DNA from: Candidatus Hydrogenedentota bacterium
GTDB taxonomy: Bacteria; Hydrogenedentota; Hydrogenedentia; Hydrogenedentales; CAITNO01
NCBI GenBank assembly: GCA_903893795.1
Contig: CAITNO010000159.1
Location: forward strand, 1-56,375
DNA: 56,375 nt
Reading direction: 5' to 3'
This document shows positions 26,698 through 36,078 of the stretch, in pieces. The position numbers and the translations under genes are program-made. Below the pieces are notes generated by a model. That model was given only the letters and a program-made list of their open reading frames with translations. It made no database searches and was not told where the DNA came from. Numbering within the stretch: the first letter of the stretch is position 1; each line of letters begins with the position of its first letter.

Positions 26698-28896
26698 TCA
26701 GCCACTCTTGGTGTCAGCGGCAAAATGCCGTCGGACCACGGGCCCATACTTCTCCAGCATGGTCCTTGACGCGTCCACTGCGTTTCCGGTGGGTGTTTCA
26801 GGGAAACTGTCGGTCTGATGGGTCCATGCCTCTTCCCAGTCCATGACATCCTGCTGCCATTGTTTGTTATCGAAGGCTTTGTTCTCGGACAGGGATAGCT
26901 GCAAGCGTCCGAAAAACTGGGTCCAGCGCGGCAGATAGAAACCGCTGACCAGTCCGCTCCAGTGCTTGTGCGCATACTCGTGCAACCCGGAGTCCTTCGG
27001 CCCCCAGAGGGTAACTTGGTTGCGCGCATTCCATTCGAGATGCCGGGCGTCGTCGGCGTTGGCAGCCCAGCGTTTCGCCGCGCCGAGCCAGCGGCCTAGC
27101 AGGAATTCATGTCGGGTCGCCAACAGTGTATCCACGTCCTGTAACAGGGAAAGATAGGCATCGGAGGCAGCCTTGAGCGTGGCTGCGTCTTTCGCCTTGT
27201 AGGCTTGGACACATTCCTGATAAAGCGGATGGGCCAGATTGGACAGGACTTGCCTCACGGCGTTCACCAGGTCGTATTGATAGGTGTCCTCTGTGCCGAG
27301 GTTGTTGGCGGCGGTCAACAGCCTCCCGCATGCGTTCAACAAGGTGACGGTGTTATAGGATGACTCGTCGCCGTCCCAAGTGGGGAGATTATCCATGTCT
27401 GGCCGCGCGCAAAGGAGCGACTTGGGGGAGGCGCTGGACTGGTACACCGTTTTCAGGAAACCCTGCCATGCGCCTTCGGTATTGGCGTCCGCTTTGCCAT
27501 AGCGGCGGCGTGCATAGTCGCGAACCCACTCCCCCACGTCTGGCGCTTCGGCGCGCCAACCCATTTCTGCGGTGAGTTCGTATACGACGGGGTTGTTCTC
27601 GATGCCCTCCATCATCATCCCCATGCCGGACAGGCGGCCTTTCTTCGCATCGGCCAGGGCGGCGGGCATGCCCTGTGCGATAGTTTCCAGTTTGCCAAAC
27701 ATGGCTGGGGTGCCGCCAAAGTTGTGAACGATGCACCATGCCCAGGGTTTGCCGTAGAAGGACTCGGTGAGCTTCCAGACGGGGTTCTTGTCGCAGAACA
27801 AATCAAGGAGGAGCATGCGGTCGTCGGGCACGGCCCCCAGAAGCGCTTTGGATTGGGCAGGTTTCCAGAAGCTGGGATTGTTGAAGAAGATCCAGCCCTG
27901 CATGACCCAGACGGCCTCAGGGTCAGCCGCGCTCATGGAGGCGTAGATTGATTTGCCCATGCCGGAAAGGAACTCGGGATCATTGCTGGGCGGGCTCATC
28001 TCGATGAAGGTGTCGGAAGCGTAAAAGTGGTCCGTGCCGAACTGCCGACTTTGCTCTTCGATGAACGCCTTGCCAATGGTTACGAAGAGCGGGTCAGCAG
28101 GGTCGAGCACGGTGGTGCCGGGGAAGCCGCACCATTTGGGGAGTTGCCGAAGCTTGGCGTCGGGAAAACGTTCCTTGATGGCCGGGGGCACATGGCCGGT
28201 GAACCCCTGGAGCACGGGCGTCATGCCCAGTTCCCTTTCGCGCGCAAGAATCTTCAGTTCGAGGTCATGGTGCCGGTCGATCCAGTCCTGGGTCAGGGGG
28301 CCGCCCCAGCCGTCCATGCAACCCATCCAGCCAAAGGGAAGATAGGCGGGACCGACGAAGAACTGCTGGATGGATTCCGGGCTCAGGCCGAGATCGGTGT
28401 AGACTTTCTGCCAGAGCGCCTCCTGGCCGGTGACAGAAAGGGGCATGTTGATGCCGTTCAGCGCCATCCAGTCGATTTCACGCTGCCAGCGGTCCCAGTC
28501 CCAGAAGGCCATAGTGTAGCTGAAGGTGCAGTAGTTGAAATTGTAGCGGTGACGGTAAGGGGACACTTGCCGCGTCTTTGTCGCGTCTGGAAGCGGCTTG
28601 GGCAGGTGCAACTGGTCGCCGCACCAGGAAATATTGGCGTTGCAGCAGTAGCGCAGATACCAGTTGAGGCCGGTGGCCATGGCCACGCCGGAGGAACCGC
28701 GCACGGTGGCGGTGCCGGCGGAAGACTCGAATTCAAAGAGGTCCTGGCCGTTGTCCAATGGGATGGACTCAAAGCGGAACTCCTTGGCGCGGTCCCCCAG
28801 AACACGGCCCGCCAGCATGGCTGCGGGTGAGACAGCGTCGGGAGTTGCCGCTTGATGAAGGGGAATGATCAAGGCAAGTGCGCAGGCCGTCAGCAT
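26698..28896 (-). CDS. Alpha-N-acetylglucosaminidase (GH89, NAGLU family)
   Basis: A 732-residue exported enzyme homologous to human NAGLU, which removes terminal alpha-linked GlcNAc. The preferred ATG is at 28896, with GGAGG upstream and a signal peptide (MLTACALALIIPLHQA). An upstream ATG at 28956 would add 20 residues before it. The middle domain shows YNFNYCTFSYTMAFWDWDRW, GINMPLSVTGQEALW and FGWMGCMDGWGGPL. The two catalytic glutamates are Glu299 (ASDTFIEM) and Glu430 (MMMEGIENN), at the places of human E316 and E446. Likely substrates are heparan-type or mucin glycans, consistent with the exported hydrolases around it. It is divergent from the broken alpha-galactosidase-like gene. Confidence 0.92.
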   Translation of the reverse strand: MLTACALALIIPLHQAATPDAVSPAAMLAGRVLGDRAKEFRFESIPLDNGQDLFEFESSAGTATVRGSSGVAMATGLNWYLRYCCNANISWCGDQLHLPKPLPDATKTRQVSPYRHRYNFNYCTFSYTMAFWDWDRWQREIDWMALNGINMPLSVTGQEALWQKVYTDLGLSPESIQQFFVGPAYLPFGWMGCMDGWGGPLTQDWIDRHHDLELKILARERELGMTPVLQGFTGHVPPAIKERFPDAKLRQLPKWCGFPGTTVLDPADPLFVTIGKAFIEEQSRQFGTDHFYASDTFIEMSPPSNDPEFLSGMGKSIYASMSAADPEAVWVMQGWIFFNNPSFWKPAQSKALLGAVPDDRMLLLDLFCDKNPVWKLTESFYGKPWAWCIVHNFGGTPAMFGKLETIAQGMPAALADAKKGRLSGMGMMMEGIENNPVVYELTAEMGWRAEAPDVGEWVRDYARRRYGKADANTEGAWQGFLKTVYQSSASPKSLLCARPDMDNLPTWDGDESSYNTVTLLNACGRLLTAANNLGTEDTYQYDLVNAVRQVLSNLAHPLYQECVQAYKAKDAATLKAASDAYLSLLQDVDTLLATRHEFLLGRWLGAAKRWAANADDARHLEWNARNQVTLWGPKDSGLHEYAHKHWSGLVSGFYLPRWTQFFGRLQLSLSENKAFDNKQWQQDVMDWEEAWTHQTDSFPETPTGNAVDASRTMLEKYGPVVRRHFAADTKSG

Positions 28897-29041
28897 GTGG
28901 TTTCGACGCCTCCATTGGGTTGGGAGAAGCCTATCAGGCAGCGGATCGGTTTTCAAACGAATGGAACGTCACGGCGTTGAGCATGTAGCCTGTTTCGGCT
29001 GCACTGAATTCAGATTTCGTTTACTTTGAGAGGACTGGATA

Positions 29042-29527
29042 ATGAGATTGTCTGCCTGTATGGCGGTGTTGGGGTTGTTATTGGGCGGCCGCGTGCAGGC
29101 GTTGGCCGCAAACAATGAAGGCCTGACCGCGGAGGCATAAAAGAAGGCAGCCTTCGAATTGGTGCCGACCGAGGGTTTCTCAGCGAAGGGCTTGGAACTG
29201 AAACGGTCTTGGGACGACAACGTATGCCGGTCGACCCTTTCCAACAGGGGCAAGGAAACCGTTCGGGTGAACGAGATTGTGCTGGTGCGGGTGGCGCATG
29301 ACTATCCGCCGGAGACAGGATATTACGGGGAGGGGTTCACGATGCTGTCGCAGACGGGCGGCACGCTGGGGGCGCCGGTGAACATCGGCGGGCTGACCGA
29401 CCGCAACCATTACAAGATACCGCAACCGGCGGACGCACTCACGGCATATGGCATGTTTACGCTGTTTCCCGCCCAGGGCGATGTGGTCACGCTTGCAAAA
29501 GGCGTGAATCCCTGCAAAGGAGGATGA
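29042..29527 (+). pseudogene. Decayed, truncated GH36-like alpha-galactosidase gene
   Basis: A ribosome site (GAGAGGA, 29028-29034) and an ATG at 29042 open a signal peptide (SACMAVLGLLLGG). An in-frame TAA at 29138-29140 interrupts it after 32 codons. The same frame then continues without a shift for 128 codons to a TGA at 29525. The downstream part contains YYGEGFTMLSQTGGTLGAP, IGGLTDRNHYKIPQPAD and YGMFTLFPAQGDV, which look like the N-terminal beta-domain of GH36-type alpha-galactosidases. The catalytic barrel of several hundred residues is missing. It ends 30 bp before a palindromic repeat. The premature stop plus loss of most of the gene indicates a remnant rather than a working gene. 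Confidence 0.7.
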
Positions 29528-29557
29528 TAGGCAGCCAATGCCGAAGAGACCTGGACC

Positions 29558-29619
29558 GGTGCGTTTCGTTTTGCCTTGCAAAACTTCACGCACCCTACGG
29601 GCTTCACACACCCTACGGG
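29558..29619. repeat. REP-like palindrome, copy B, with a short direct repeat
   Basis: GGTGCGT/ACGCACC and GTTTTGC/GCAAAAC stems form a hairpin at 29558-29594. CACCCTACGGGCT then occurs twice (29591 and 29609). It lies between the broken alpha-galactosidase-like gene and the convergent DUF3810 gene. Confidence 0.75.
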
Positions 29620-30831
29620 CTACGGTTGGGATACCACGCATGAGCCGTTGTTGCTGCGGGCAAAGGCCATGATGAGCGCCGCGCTGCGGCCGTAAGCCTG
29701 CACACCGCCTTTGACGCGGTTGGCCTTGAGATACATGTCGTTGACTTTGTTTTGTATTTCACTAATCCTGCCCACGTGGGCGCGGTAGTAGGTGTTCATG
29801 GCGTCCAAGTCGTGTTTGATTCCGGGACAACGCTCCTTGGCGATCGTCTTGGCCAAATCAGCATTGCGCTTGGCCAGCTCTCCGAGCAGTTGGCGCTGTG
29901 CCATGAAATAGGCGGAGTATCTGGCGTAGGGGTTGTCGCTGAAGGCACAGACCAGAAAGCCGAAGAAGTTGGCCTCGTCCTCGCTGGTGACACCCCGCTG
30001 GTGGGCCTTTTCATGGCCTATCACCTCGGGCATGTTGCAGAAGGGGATATCACGGTTGTAGTTGGCCTCGCCCGTCCAGGGCGTGTATTCGCCGGAAATA
30101 AGCTCTGCGCTCATGATAAAGGAGGCAAGCACCGGTTTTGCCGGGCCGCGTGATGCGGCGAAGGAAGGTGCGAGGTGCAGAGAATCGGCGACACGCAGGT
30201 AGGCTGCGTCAATGTCGCGGTCCAGTGCTGCCACAGACATGGGCAAATGGCTAGGGTGCCCGAGATCTTTCGAATCGAAGGCCCGTTCATATTCTTGGTT
30301 GGTGGCGGCCACCAGTTCCCGGCAGACCTTCTCCAGTTCGGCGGTGCCTGCGTCGCCGTCGGGAACCCTGGCCCATTCCTGCCAGTGCATGCGGGTAATC
30401 AGGTCGGCGCGGTCATAGTTGAAACCCCAGATGGCATAGAAGCTGACCAGGACGAATCCAACAAGGGCACCGGTCCTCAGAATGCCACATCCCAGCGCAT
30501 TGAGGATGCGCCGACGGCCCCGCAAGACCTGAAACAGTGCGCGCAATGCCGACTGGAGGAGCCACAGGGCCAGCAGGGCAACGACCACTTCCATGACAGA
30601 CCATGGATACCATCGCGTGAGGGCGGCCAGGCTGCGGCCTATCCACTGGCCGATATGTTCGGTGTAGACCGTCTCGACGAAGCCGGGAAAATGAGAAAGG
30701 ATCTCGGCCAGGAGCAGGGCAACGCCGCCCGCAGCCAGCCATGTCAGCCTGCGCAGAAGATGGAGAGGCCGGTCAGTCTCGCGGGGTTCAAAGAGAAAAC
30801 GCCGGACCCCTTCGCATGTTGGCCTGCTCAT
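29620..30831 (-). CDS. DUF3810 family membrane protein, zincin-like
   Basis: A 403-residue inner-membrane protein of the DUF3810 family. Three hydrophobic helices at about 30-50, 78-97 and 118-137 anchor it, and the rest forms a large extracytoplasmic domain. The motif EVIGHEKAHQRGVTSEDEAN has the HExxH zinc-protease pattern (His-Glu-Lys-Ala-His) with a downstream acidic SEDEAN that may give the third ligand, so it is probably a metallopeptidase-like protein. No substrate is known for the family. The ATG overlaps the stop of the ceramidase-fold gene by four bases (ATGA), so the two are translationally coupled. The last codons run into the edge of palindrome copy B. Confidence 0.85.
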   Translation of the reverse strand: MSRPTCEGVRRFLFEPRETDRPLHLLRRLTWLAAGGVALLLAEILSHFPGFVETVYTEHIGQWIGRSLAALTRWYPWSVMEVVVALLALWLLQSALRALFQVLRGRRRILNALGCGILRTGALVGFVLVSFYAIWGFNYDRADLITRMHWQEWARVPDGDAGTAELEKVCRELVAATNQEYERAFDSKDLGHPSHLPMSVAALDRDIDAAYLRVADSLHLAPSFAASRGPAKPVLASFIMSAELISGEYTPWTGEANYNRDIPFCNMPEVIGHEKAHQRGVTSEDEANFFGFLVCAFSDNPYARYSAYFMAQRQLLGELAKRNADLAKTIAKERCPGIKHDLDAMNTYYRAHVGRISEIQNKVNDMYLKANRVKGGVQAYGRSAALIMAFARSNNGSCVVSQP

Positions 30832-32114
30832 TTGCCGGCCGCCACTGTGGCACCCAGTGCCATCGCTTCATTCTGCAACAGCGCTCCGAGCCCATCGCCG
30901 TAGAAAGACGCCGTGGCCTCGTAGCCGCTCTTGTGATACTCGTCAGTAGTCAGGATGTAGCCGATATGGTCCGTGGTCAGGGCGGCCACGCAGGGATGGC
31001 TGATTCCCTCTTTCCGCAGGGCATCCTTTACAGCGGTGCCGATGGCGCATATGGGTTCGCCGGGGAAGGTCATCATCTGGAAATCATTCAGCCGAAACGC
31101 GAAGATAGGTGCCTGGTCGGGAAACATCACTTTTAAGAGCAGGTCGATCTGGTCCTGGGTGACTTTGTACTCGTCGCCTGCAATCTTGATGAAATCGGGT
31201 GCGCTCCTGCGCTCAGGAAGGGTGACCCACTTGGACGTCACGGCGAAATGCGACACCGGTCTGGTCTCGATGTGGTCGGCCAGACGCCAGGCGGCTATGC
31301 CCACTTCGCGCCCGTAGTTCCAGGCCTTTTCATAGGGACTTCCGGCGGCCTTGCCGGTCGGTGCGATGTCGCCCTCAGCGCCGTTTGCGTACATGCAGGT
31401 TGCCCCATCCCCCATCAGATCCTCCACCGTCCGCTGCATGCTGCCTGCCCACTCGCCGGACACGAGCATTTCGCTCTCCTCCACAAAGGTGCCGTGCGCG
31501 GTGTAGTTTACAAACAGGACCAGCGGTTTGCCGTCCGCCTTGTCGAGCCGCAGAGCGGTCAACTGGTCATCGGTGCAGGATGCGCCACGCCGGTTGTGGT
31601 TCATATTGGGCAGGGGGACAGCGCCCGACCCGGCCGTGACCGGCTGCAGGGCGGCGTTGGCGGCCACGAGTGCCTTGGCAAGCCGGTCAGAGACGAAAGT
31701 GAGCATGGGTTCGGAGAATATGCCGACAGTGGGGTTGTCGGCGATATTGCGCCGGTCCAGCGCGAAGCCTTCCAGCCCGGTGTGACTGTGGCTGGCGCAG
31801 GCCATGGTGCGGGCGATGGTCAGTCCGTCAATGTGCGCCTTGGCGAGCGTTTCCTCCACCAGGCCAACGGGCACGCTGCATATGTCCAGGGTGATGAGGG
31901 CCGACTTCTCGCCGTTGAACTCCAGCACCAGGACCTTGCCGTAGATGGTGTCGAGAACGCCCTCGGCCGGTTTGCCCTCGCGGGCGCCGTAGCCGCCCAG
32001 TTGGGTGGGAATCTTGGCCTCCATGGGAGTGATGCTTTCACGGGCCACGCCCGCGCGCAGTTCGGCTGCGGCGGTAAGGGTGAAACAGAGCAAGAACAGC
32101 ACGGTGAGCCGCAT
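30828..32114 (-). CDS. Exported neutral-ceramidase N-domain-like protein
   Basis: A 428-residue exported protein with the neutral/alkaline non-lysosomal ceramidase N-terminal fold. The ATG at 32114 is chosen because AAGGAG lies eight bases upstream and a signal peptide follows (LTVLFLLCFTLTAAA). Zinc-binding histidines are kept in CASHSHTG (His109, His111) and NYTAHGT (His207). The nucleophile motif GDVSPN of real ceramidases reads GDIAPTG here, so the catalytic Ser is Ala251. The C-terminal immunoglobulin-like domain of ceramidases is also absent. It is therefore unlikely to be an ordinary ceramidase; a hydrolase using the zinc site on another amide or ester is possible. It is coupled to the DUF3810 gene downstream. 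Confidence 0.8.
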   Translation of the reverse strand: MRLTVLFLLCFTLTAAAELRAGVARESITPMEAKIPTQLGGYGAREGKPAEGVLDTIYGKVLVLEFNGEKSALITLDICSVPVGLVEETLAKAHIDGLTIARTMACASHSHTGLEGFALDRRNIADNPTVGIFSEPMLTFVSDRLAKALVAANAALQPVTAGSGAVPLPNMNHNRRGASCTDDQLTALRLDKADGKPLVLFVNYTAHGTFVEESEMLVSGEWAGSMQRTVEDLMGDGATCMYANGAEGDIAPTGKAAGSPYEKAWNYGREVGIAAWRLADHIETRPVSHFAVTSKWVTLPERRSAPDFIKIAGDEYKVTQDQIDLLLKVMFPDQAPIFAFRLNDFQMMTFPGEPICAIGTAVKDALRKEGISHPCVAALTTDHIGYILTTDEYHKSGYEATASFYGDGLGALLQNEAMALGATVAAGK

Positions 32115-32324
32115 GGCTTGGTCTCCTTTGAATGTGACTGAACGAAAGACTAAGCGATGTCCGTGGCGTGTTTCAATTGCGGGTCGAGCGGGACGGAACG
32201 CGGGAACCGCGCCGATGTGCGACCGGGGCGGGTGCGATAGGGGCCGGTAATCCAGTCCTATTCCGGTTCCGTGATACACTCTTGGGCGCAGTCGAATAGC
32301 ACACGTTAAAGGAGTGTTTCCCCT

Positions 32325-32885
32325 ATGACCTTTGATGAGATTGTGTCCAACCGGTATTCCGTTCGTGCCTTTGATCCGTCACGGCCTGTGGCGCCGGAAG
32401 ATATCGCGGCAATGTGCGAGGCCGCACGTTTTGCGCCCTCGGCGTGCAACGCGCAGGAGTGGCGATTCATTGCCATAACAGACCCCGGCATGCGGCGCCA
32501 GGTTTGCCTGGAGGGCATGGGGCCAATTCTGCGCAATAAATTCATGCGCGACGCGCCGTTGATCATTGTGGGTTGCGCGGAGCTGGATATCGTGGCGAAC
32601 AAGATAGGCACGAAGATTACGGGCATCGAGTATTACCAACTGGACATGGGGATTGCGCTGGAGCACCTGGTTCTCAAGGCCACGGAACTGGGCTTGGGGA
32701 CCTGTTGGGTCGGTTGGATTAATGAGGACAAACTCCGCGCTATTCTGGGCATACCCAAGCACGTGAAGGTGATGGCGCTCATCGCGGTGGGCTATTCGAC
32801 GGAAAAAGCCGCTCCCAAGCGAACACGCAAACCCTTGCGCAAAATTGTCTTTCAAGACCAGTGGGGCACACCCTTTCAGGCGTGA
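32325..32885 (+). CDS. Nitroreductase-family FMN oxidoreductase
   Basis: A 186-residue cytoplasmic flavoprotein. AAAGGAG lies at 32308-32314, ten bases before the ATG. NRYSVRAF gives the FMN-phosphate Arg/Ser cluster; ARFAPSACNAQEWRF, YYQLDMGIALEHLVLKATELGLGTCWVG and IAVGYSTE are the usual nitroreductase blocks. Such enzymes reduce quinones, nitro compounds or flavins with NAD(P)H; the physiological substrate cannot be told. An extended -10-like box (TGATACACT, 32272-32280) lies upstream without a clear -35. The gene points against its neighbours and ends 12 bp from the convergent propeller gene, so it is probably monocistronic. Confidence 0.88.
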   Translation: MTFDEIVSNRYSVRAFDPSRPVAPEDIAAMCEAARFAPSACNAQEWRFIAITDPGMRRQVCLEGMGPILRNKFMRDAPLIIVGCAELDIVANKIGTKITGIEYYQLDMGIALEHLVLKATELGLGTCWVGWINEDKLRAILGIPKHVKVMALIAVGYSTEKAAPKRTRKPLRKIVFQDQWGTPFQA

Positions 32886-32897
32886 CGTGAAAGCGGC

Positions 32898-34226
32898 TTA
32901 TTCACTCTTCGGAACAGAGGGGCTGGTGGGTGAGGTGGTGTTGTTGCCCATGCCGGGCTCGACCGCTTCCACTCGGCGTCCCAACTGTGCAGCCTGTTCC
33001 TGCCACGCGGCCGGAATCGTGGCAACACAGACGTGGGCGCCTTCGCCGATTTTGTACGACCCACCGAAAACCACCTGGTCGCTCTTGCGGCTCCAACCGA
33101 CTTCGGGATGGGCACCGCTGCCGTAGGTGCGGTGTCCCGCCGTGAGCAGGTGCGGCCGGGCTGTCAGGCCTTCGAAGAGCATGATGTCGCCGTGCCAGTT
33201 ATCTCCCGCGGCCCAGCGTCCATCGGGGCTTCCAGAAGCATGCCACCAGTTGCGCTTGGAAATAGTCGCATTATCGAGGTTGGGAAACCAGGCCCCCTCG
33301 CCAACGATGCGAACCTCTCCTGTGCGCACGTTGAGCGTTTTTACATGAGAATCCTCGGTGGGCTTGGCGTGGACGCCGCCGCAGAAGAGCATGAGGTCGT
33401 TGACCCACCAGGACTCATGGGTGACCAACTCGCCGTCGCGCTCCACGTAGGGTGCCCAGGGCTTTCCGTCACGAATATCAACCACCCAGAGCCGGATGGG
33501 TGCGTTGGCAAAACTGATCCAGTTGGGGTTGGTGACACTCCACTGCACATGACTGACGCCGAGGGTCGTTCCCGGGGGCATTCCGCAGACGCGCTTGACC
33601 GTGCCATCGTCGGTGCTGATGGTGAAGACTGCCGTTGACTTGGCATTCTGCGGGTCAGCCCCGCCGGTGGCCAGGAAGTGGCCGTCACAGTTTTCGTTGA
33701 GCTGTCCGATGGTGCTGTTCATTTCGCAAAGCAAACGCTGGCGCGCCCAGACTTTGGAGGGGGTCCTCTCCGGCTCTTTCGAAGCCTCTATCTCAAAGGA
33801 TATTTCAAGAACCCTTGGCCCGGCCATGGTGTAGACGGCAGGATGGTTCACGGCGGCAGTCGCGCCGCCGGTGGGCGCGCCATCTGACGCGGTAATGCGC
33901 ACAAGTTCGCCCGTGGCGGTGAGGTAGCCCATGAGCCCCCCGTGCTCCCGTTGGGAAGCAAACAGGATCATGGAGTTGTCCGAAAGCCATGACCGTTGGT
34001 GGAAATAGAGGTTCTGGTTCTTGGTGGGTCCGCTGGTAAGAAAGAGGAGTTCAGCGCCGGTCTGGTCGTCCACCATGCGTTTTGCTTCAGTGGGAAACAC
34101 TTCCAACGGATAGCGTTCGCCGAAGGCCGGTGCGACGGCCTGCGCCCCGAGGGCGGCACAAAAGATTGTGACAAAGACCGCAGGGACGGAAAAACGCCGG
34201 ATATTCCGGAGCAGTATTGAAAACAT
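32898..34226 (-). CDS. Exported oligogalacturonate-lyase-like beta-propeller protein
   Basis: About 442 residues from the ATG at 34226, which has GGAG seven bases upstream and a signal peptide (FSVPAVFVTIFCAALGAQA). The longer frame to 34430 lacks these. The mature part begins with FPTEAKRMVDDQTGAELLFL, then NQNLYFHQRSW, and contains repeated TolB/OGL-like blades, with NWWHASGSPDGRWAAGDNW and HPEVGWSRKSDQVVF near the end. These match PL22 oligogalacturonate lyases, Mn-dependent propellers that split unsaturated pectin oligomers. PL22 enzymes are usually cytoplasmic while this one is exported, so a different uronide substrate is possible. Histidine metal ligands look preserved but were not mapped one by one. 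Confidence 0.75.
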   Translation of the reverse strand: MFSILLRNIRRFSVPAVFVTIFCAALGAQAVAPAFGERYPLEVFPTEAKRMVDDQTGAELLFLTSGPTKNQNLYFHQRSWLSDNSMILFASQREHGGLMGYLTATGELVRITASDGAPTGGATAAVNHPAVYTMAGPRVLEISFEIEASKEPERTPSKVWARQRLLCEMNSTIGQLNENCDGHFLATGGADPQNAKSTAVFTISTDDGTVKRVCGMPPGTTLGVSHVQWSVTNPNWISFANAPIRLWVVDIRDGKPWAPYVERDGELVTHESWWVNDLMLFCGGVHAKPTEDSHVKTLNVRTGEVRIVGEGAWFPNLDNATISKRNWWHASGSPDGRWAAGDNWHGDIMLFEGLTARPHLLTAGHRTYGSGAHPEVGWSRKSDQVVFGGSYKIGEGAHVCVATIPAAWQEQAAQLGRRVEAVEPGMGNNTTSPTSPSVPKSE

Positions 34227-34502
34227 GGGGATACTCCACAGGTTGATTTCTGGAACCACAAACGAGAGACATTGTGCCATAAAGTGAACCGATTTACCGC
34301 ACGCGCACAAGGTCCTGCACAACTTGCCCGAGGGGACGCCCCTCCCACCAGATGCGTACAGGCAAGACACCCAGTCCCTGCGCGCCGTCCGGGGGGGCAC
34401 AACCATAGCCGCACAGGCCGACAGAATCACTTCCTCAGGAGGAAATCAATAATAGGGCCAGGAAACGCCTTTTCTCATCGGCACAAACAACACAACCGGT
34501 GG

Positions 34503-36041
34503 TCACGCCTGATCGGAGATGTTGTCCCAGGTCACGCCCAAGCGGGGCGCGGCATAGCCTATTTCCCGGAGGTGGTCGCCGTAGGCCATGATCCAGTGGG
34601 AGTCGCGAACCTCTTTCTGCAACTGGCGCCAGTTGCCTTCAATCTTCACTTCCTGCTGGGAACGGCAGATGGCCAGCGAAGGGTTGTCCTCGATGGTGCC
34701 GCGCATGCCCACCCAGCGACCGGTGTCGTATTCCGGGTCGATGAAGGAAACGACCTGTCCGATGGGCATGTCAATCTTAGGCGAAGCGCCATACTCGGAC
34801 TCGTAATGGGTGGTGATGAGCGCCGGGGCATAGTTCACACCGTCCAGACGGCGGGGAGAGGTGCAGTGGGCGCAGGTCACCATCGCCTTGTGAGGGAAGG
34901 TCGAATTGTGCAGAAACACGGGGGTCTGGGCCAGATGATACATGAGGATTCCGGCGGGAATGATCACAAAGTCCGACTCGCAAAAGGCGAGCAGCCCTTC
35001 ATCGTTCAAAAGACTCAGCGCGAGGCAGGCTGTCGTCTTCGACATGGGCATGATGAGGTTCATGCAGCTGTTGATGGTGAAGGCCGGGGCGTTGTGCTCG
35101 GTCATCAATTCCTTGAAGAGCCCATAGAGGATGAATGAGTTCACGATGAAGGGACGCTCCGTCGCCACGGTGGTTGCCGGCAGGGCGAGATACTCGTCCG
35201 TCCACTTTTCGGCGAGTTCCATGCGTTCTTTGTCCGCCAGTGCGCCACTGATTCGCTTTGCAAAATCATCGTAACTCTCATCGATGATTTCGAGGCCGTA
35301 CTTCTCGTGGTCGAACTTCGGCGCATTCTGCGCATACTTGCCCTGGGGACCGCCCAGCGCCACGACACGGGTACCCGTGAAGTTCTTCATGGCATAACGG
35401 GCGCGCAGGCGCCAGAGGAGTTCATCGGTGTCGTCAACCACAACATCATCGACGCCGACCACCTTGTTCTGCTGCTTGCTCTCGGCGGGATTGACGGTGT
35501 CAGTGCGGAGATACTTGGTGCTTAGCGCCTCATACCAGTAATAGAGCGGTCCCGAACGGTGGCGAAGAAAAATGAGGCCACGGTCTTTCGGCAGGCAGGC
35601 GCGGAGCGTTTCGCCATCACCGCCCGAGGGATAAAGAATGACGACATCGGCGTCAGACTTCCCCGCGTGGACAGCGTCGCCGTCTCCATCAATGCGGATG
35701 ACAGGCCGCACCTGGATACCGAAGCCCGCTTTCTTGACCAGAGCATCAAGTTCGCCCGTAATGCGGGCGCATTCCTCGTCCACGGCCTCTTTACTCTTGA
35801 TGTCGCCCCAGGATTTCCAGGAGGTCGCCTCCCGGCGCTCCGGAATGCTGTACATCAGGACGGGCTGCACCACGAGGGATTTTCCCGTCATGGCAAAGGC
35901 TCGCTTGGGATCCCAAAGGTCACGGCTCCACCCCGGAGCAGCGGCCATGGCCGCCATGGAGGTTCCGGCAAGGCTGGCGGCAAGCAGGATTCCCCCGCTG
36001 GCGCCCATAAACTCACGTCGGTTCATACATTGGCGGCACAT
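34503..36041 (-). CDS. Tat-exported sugar-isomerase-like protein (fucose/arabinose isomerase fold)
   Basis: A 512-residue protein with a twin-arginine signal (NRREFMGASGG, Arg8-Arg9) followed by a hydrophobic, alanine-rich stretch ending AMAAAPG. GGAG lies nine bases before the ATG at 36041. The C-terminal half resembles the L-fucose/L-arabinose isomerase fold: FLHNSTFPHKAMVTCAHCTS, APALITTHYESEYGASPK, MRGTIEDNPSLAICRSQQ and DSHWIMAYGDHLREIGYAA. Known sugar isomerases are cytoplasmic; folded export by Tat suggests that a metal or cofactor is loaded first. The CAHC pair is a candidate metal or redox site. Whether it still isomerizes sugars is unknown. It lies 37 bp after rubrerythrin on the same strand. 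Confidence 0.75.
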   Translation of the reverse strand: MCRQCMNRREFMGASGGILLAASLAGTSMAAMAAAPGWSRDLWDPKRAFAMTGKSLVVQPVLMYSIPERREATSWKSWGDIKSKEAVDEECARITGELDALVKKAGFGIQVRPVIRIDGDGDAVHAGKSDADVVILYPSGGDGETLRACLPKDRGLIFLRHRSGPLYYWYEALSTKYLRTDTVNPAESKQQNKVVGVDDVVVDDTDELLWRLRARYAMKNFTGTRVVALGGPQGKYAQNAPKFDHEKYGLEIIDESYDDFAKRISGALADKERMELAEKWTDEYLALPATTVATERPFIVNSFILYGLFKELMTEHNAPAFTINSCMNLIMPMSKTTACLALSLLNDEGLLAFCESDFVIIPAGILMYHLAQTPVFLHNSTFPHKAMVTCAHCTSPRRLDGVNYAPALITTHYESEYGASPKIDMPIGQVVSFIDPEYDTGRWVGMRGTIEDNPSLAICRSQQEVKIEGNWRQLQKEVRDSHWIMAYGDHLREIGYAAPRLGVTWDNISDQA

Positions 36042-36078
36042 GGTCGTTTACTCCGTGTTGAAAGGATGGGATGTTGCG

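Noticed and set aside
29138..29140. Programmed readthrough of the TAA in the GH36-like gene
   Set aside because: TAA is not a selenocysteine codon and the gene is also truncated, so decay is the simpler reading.
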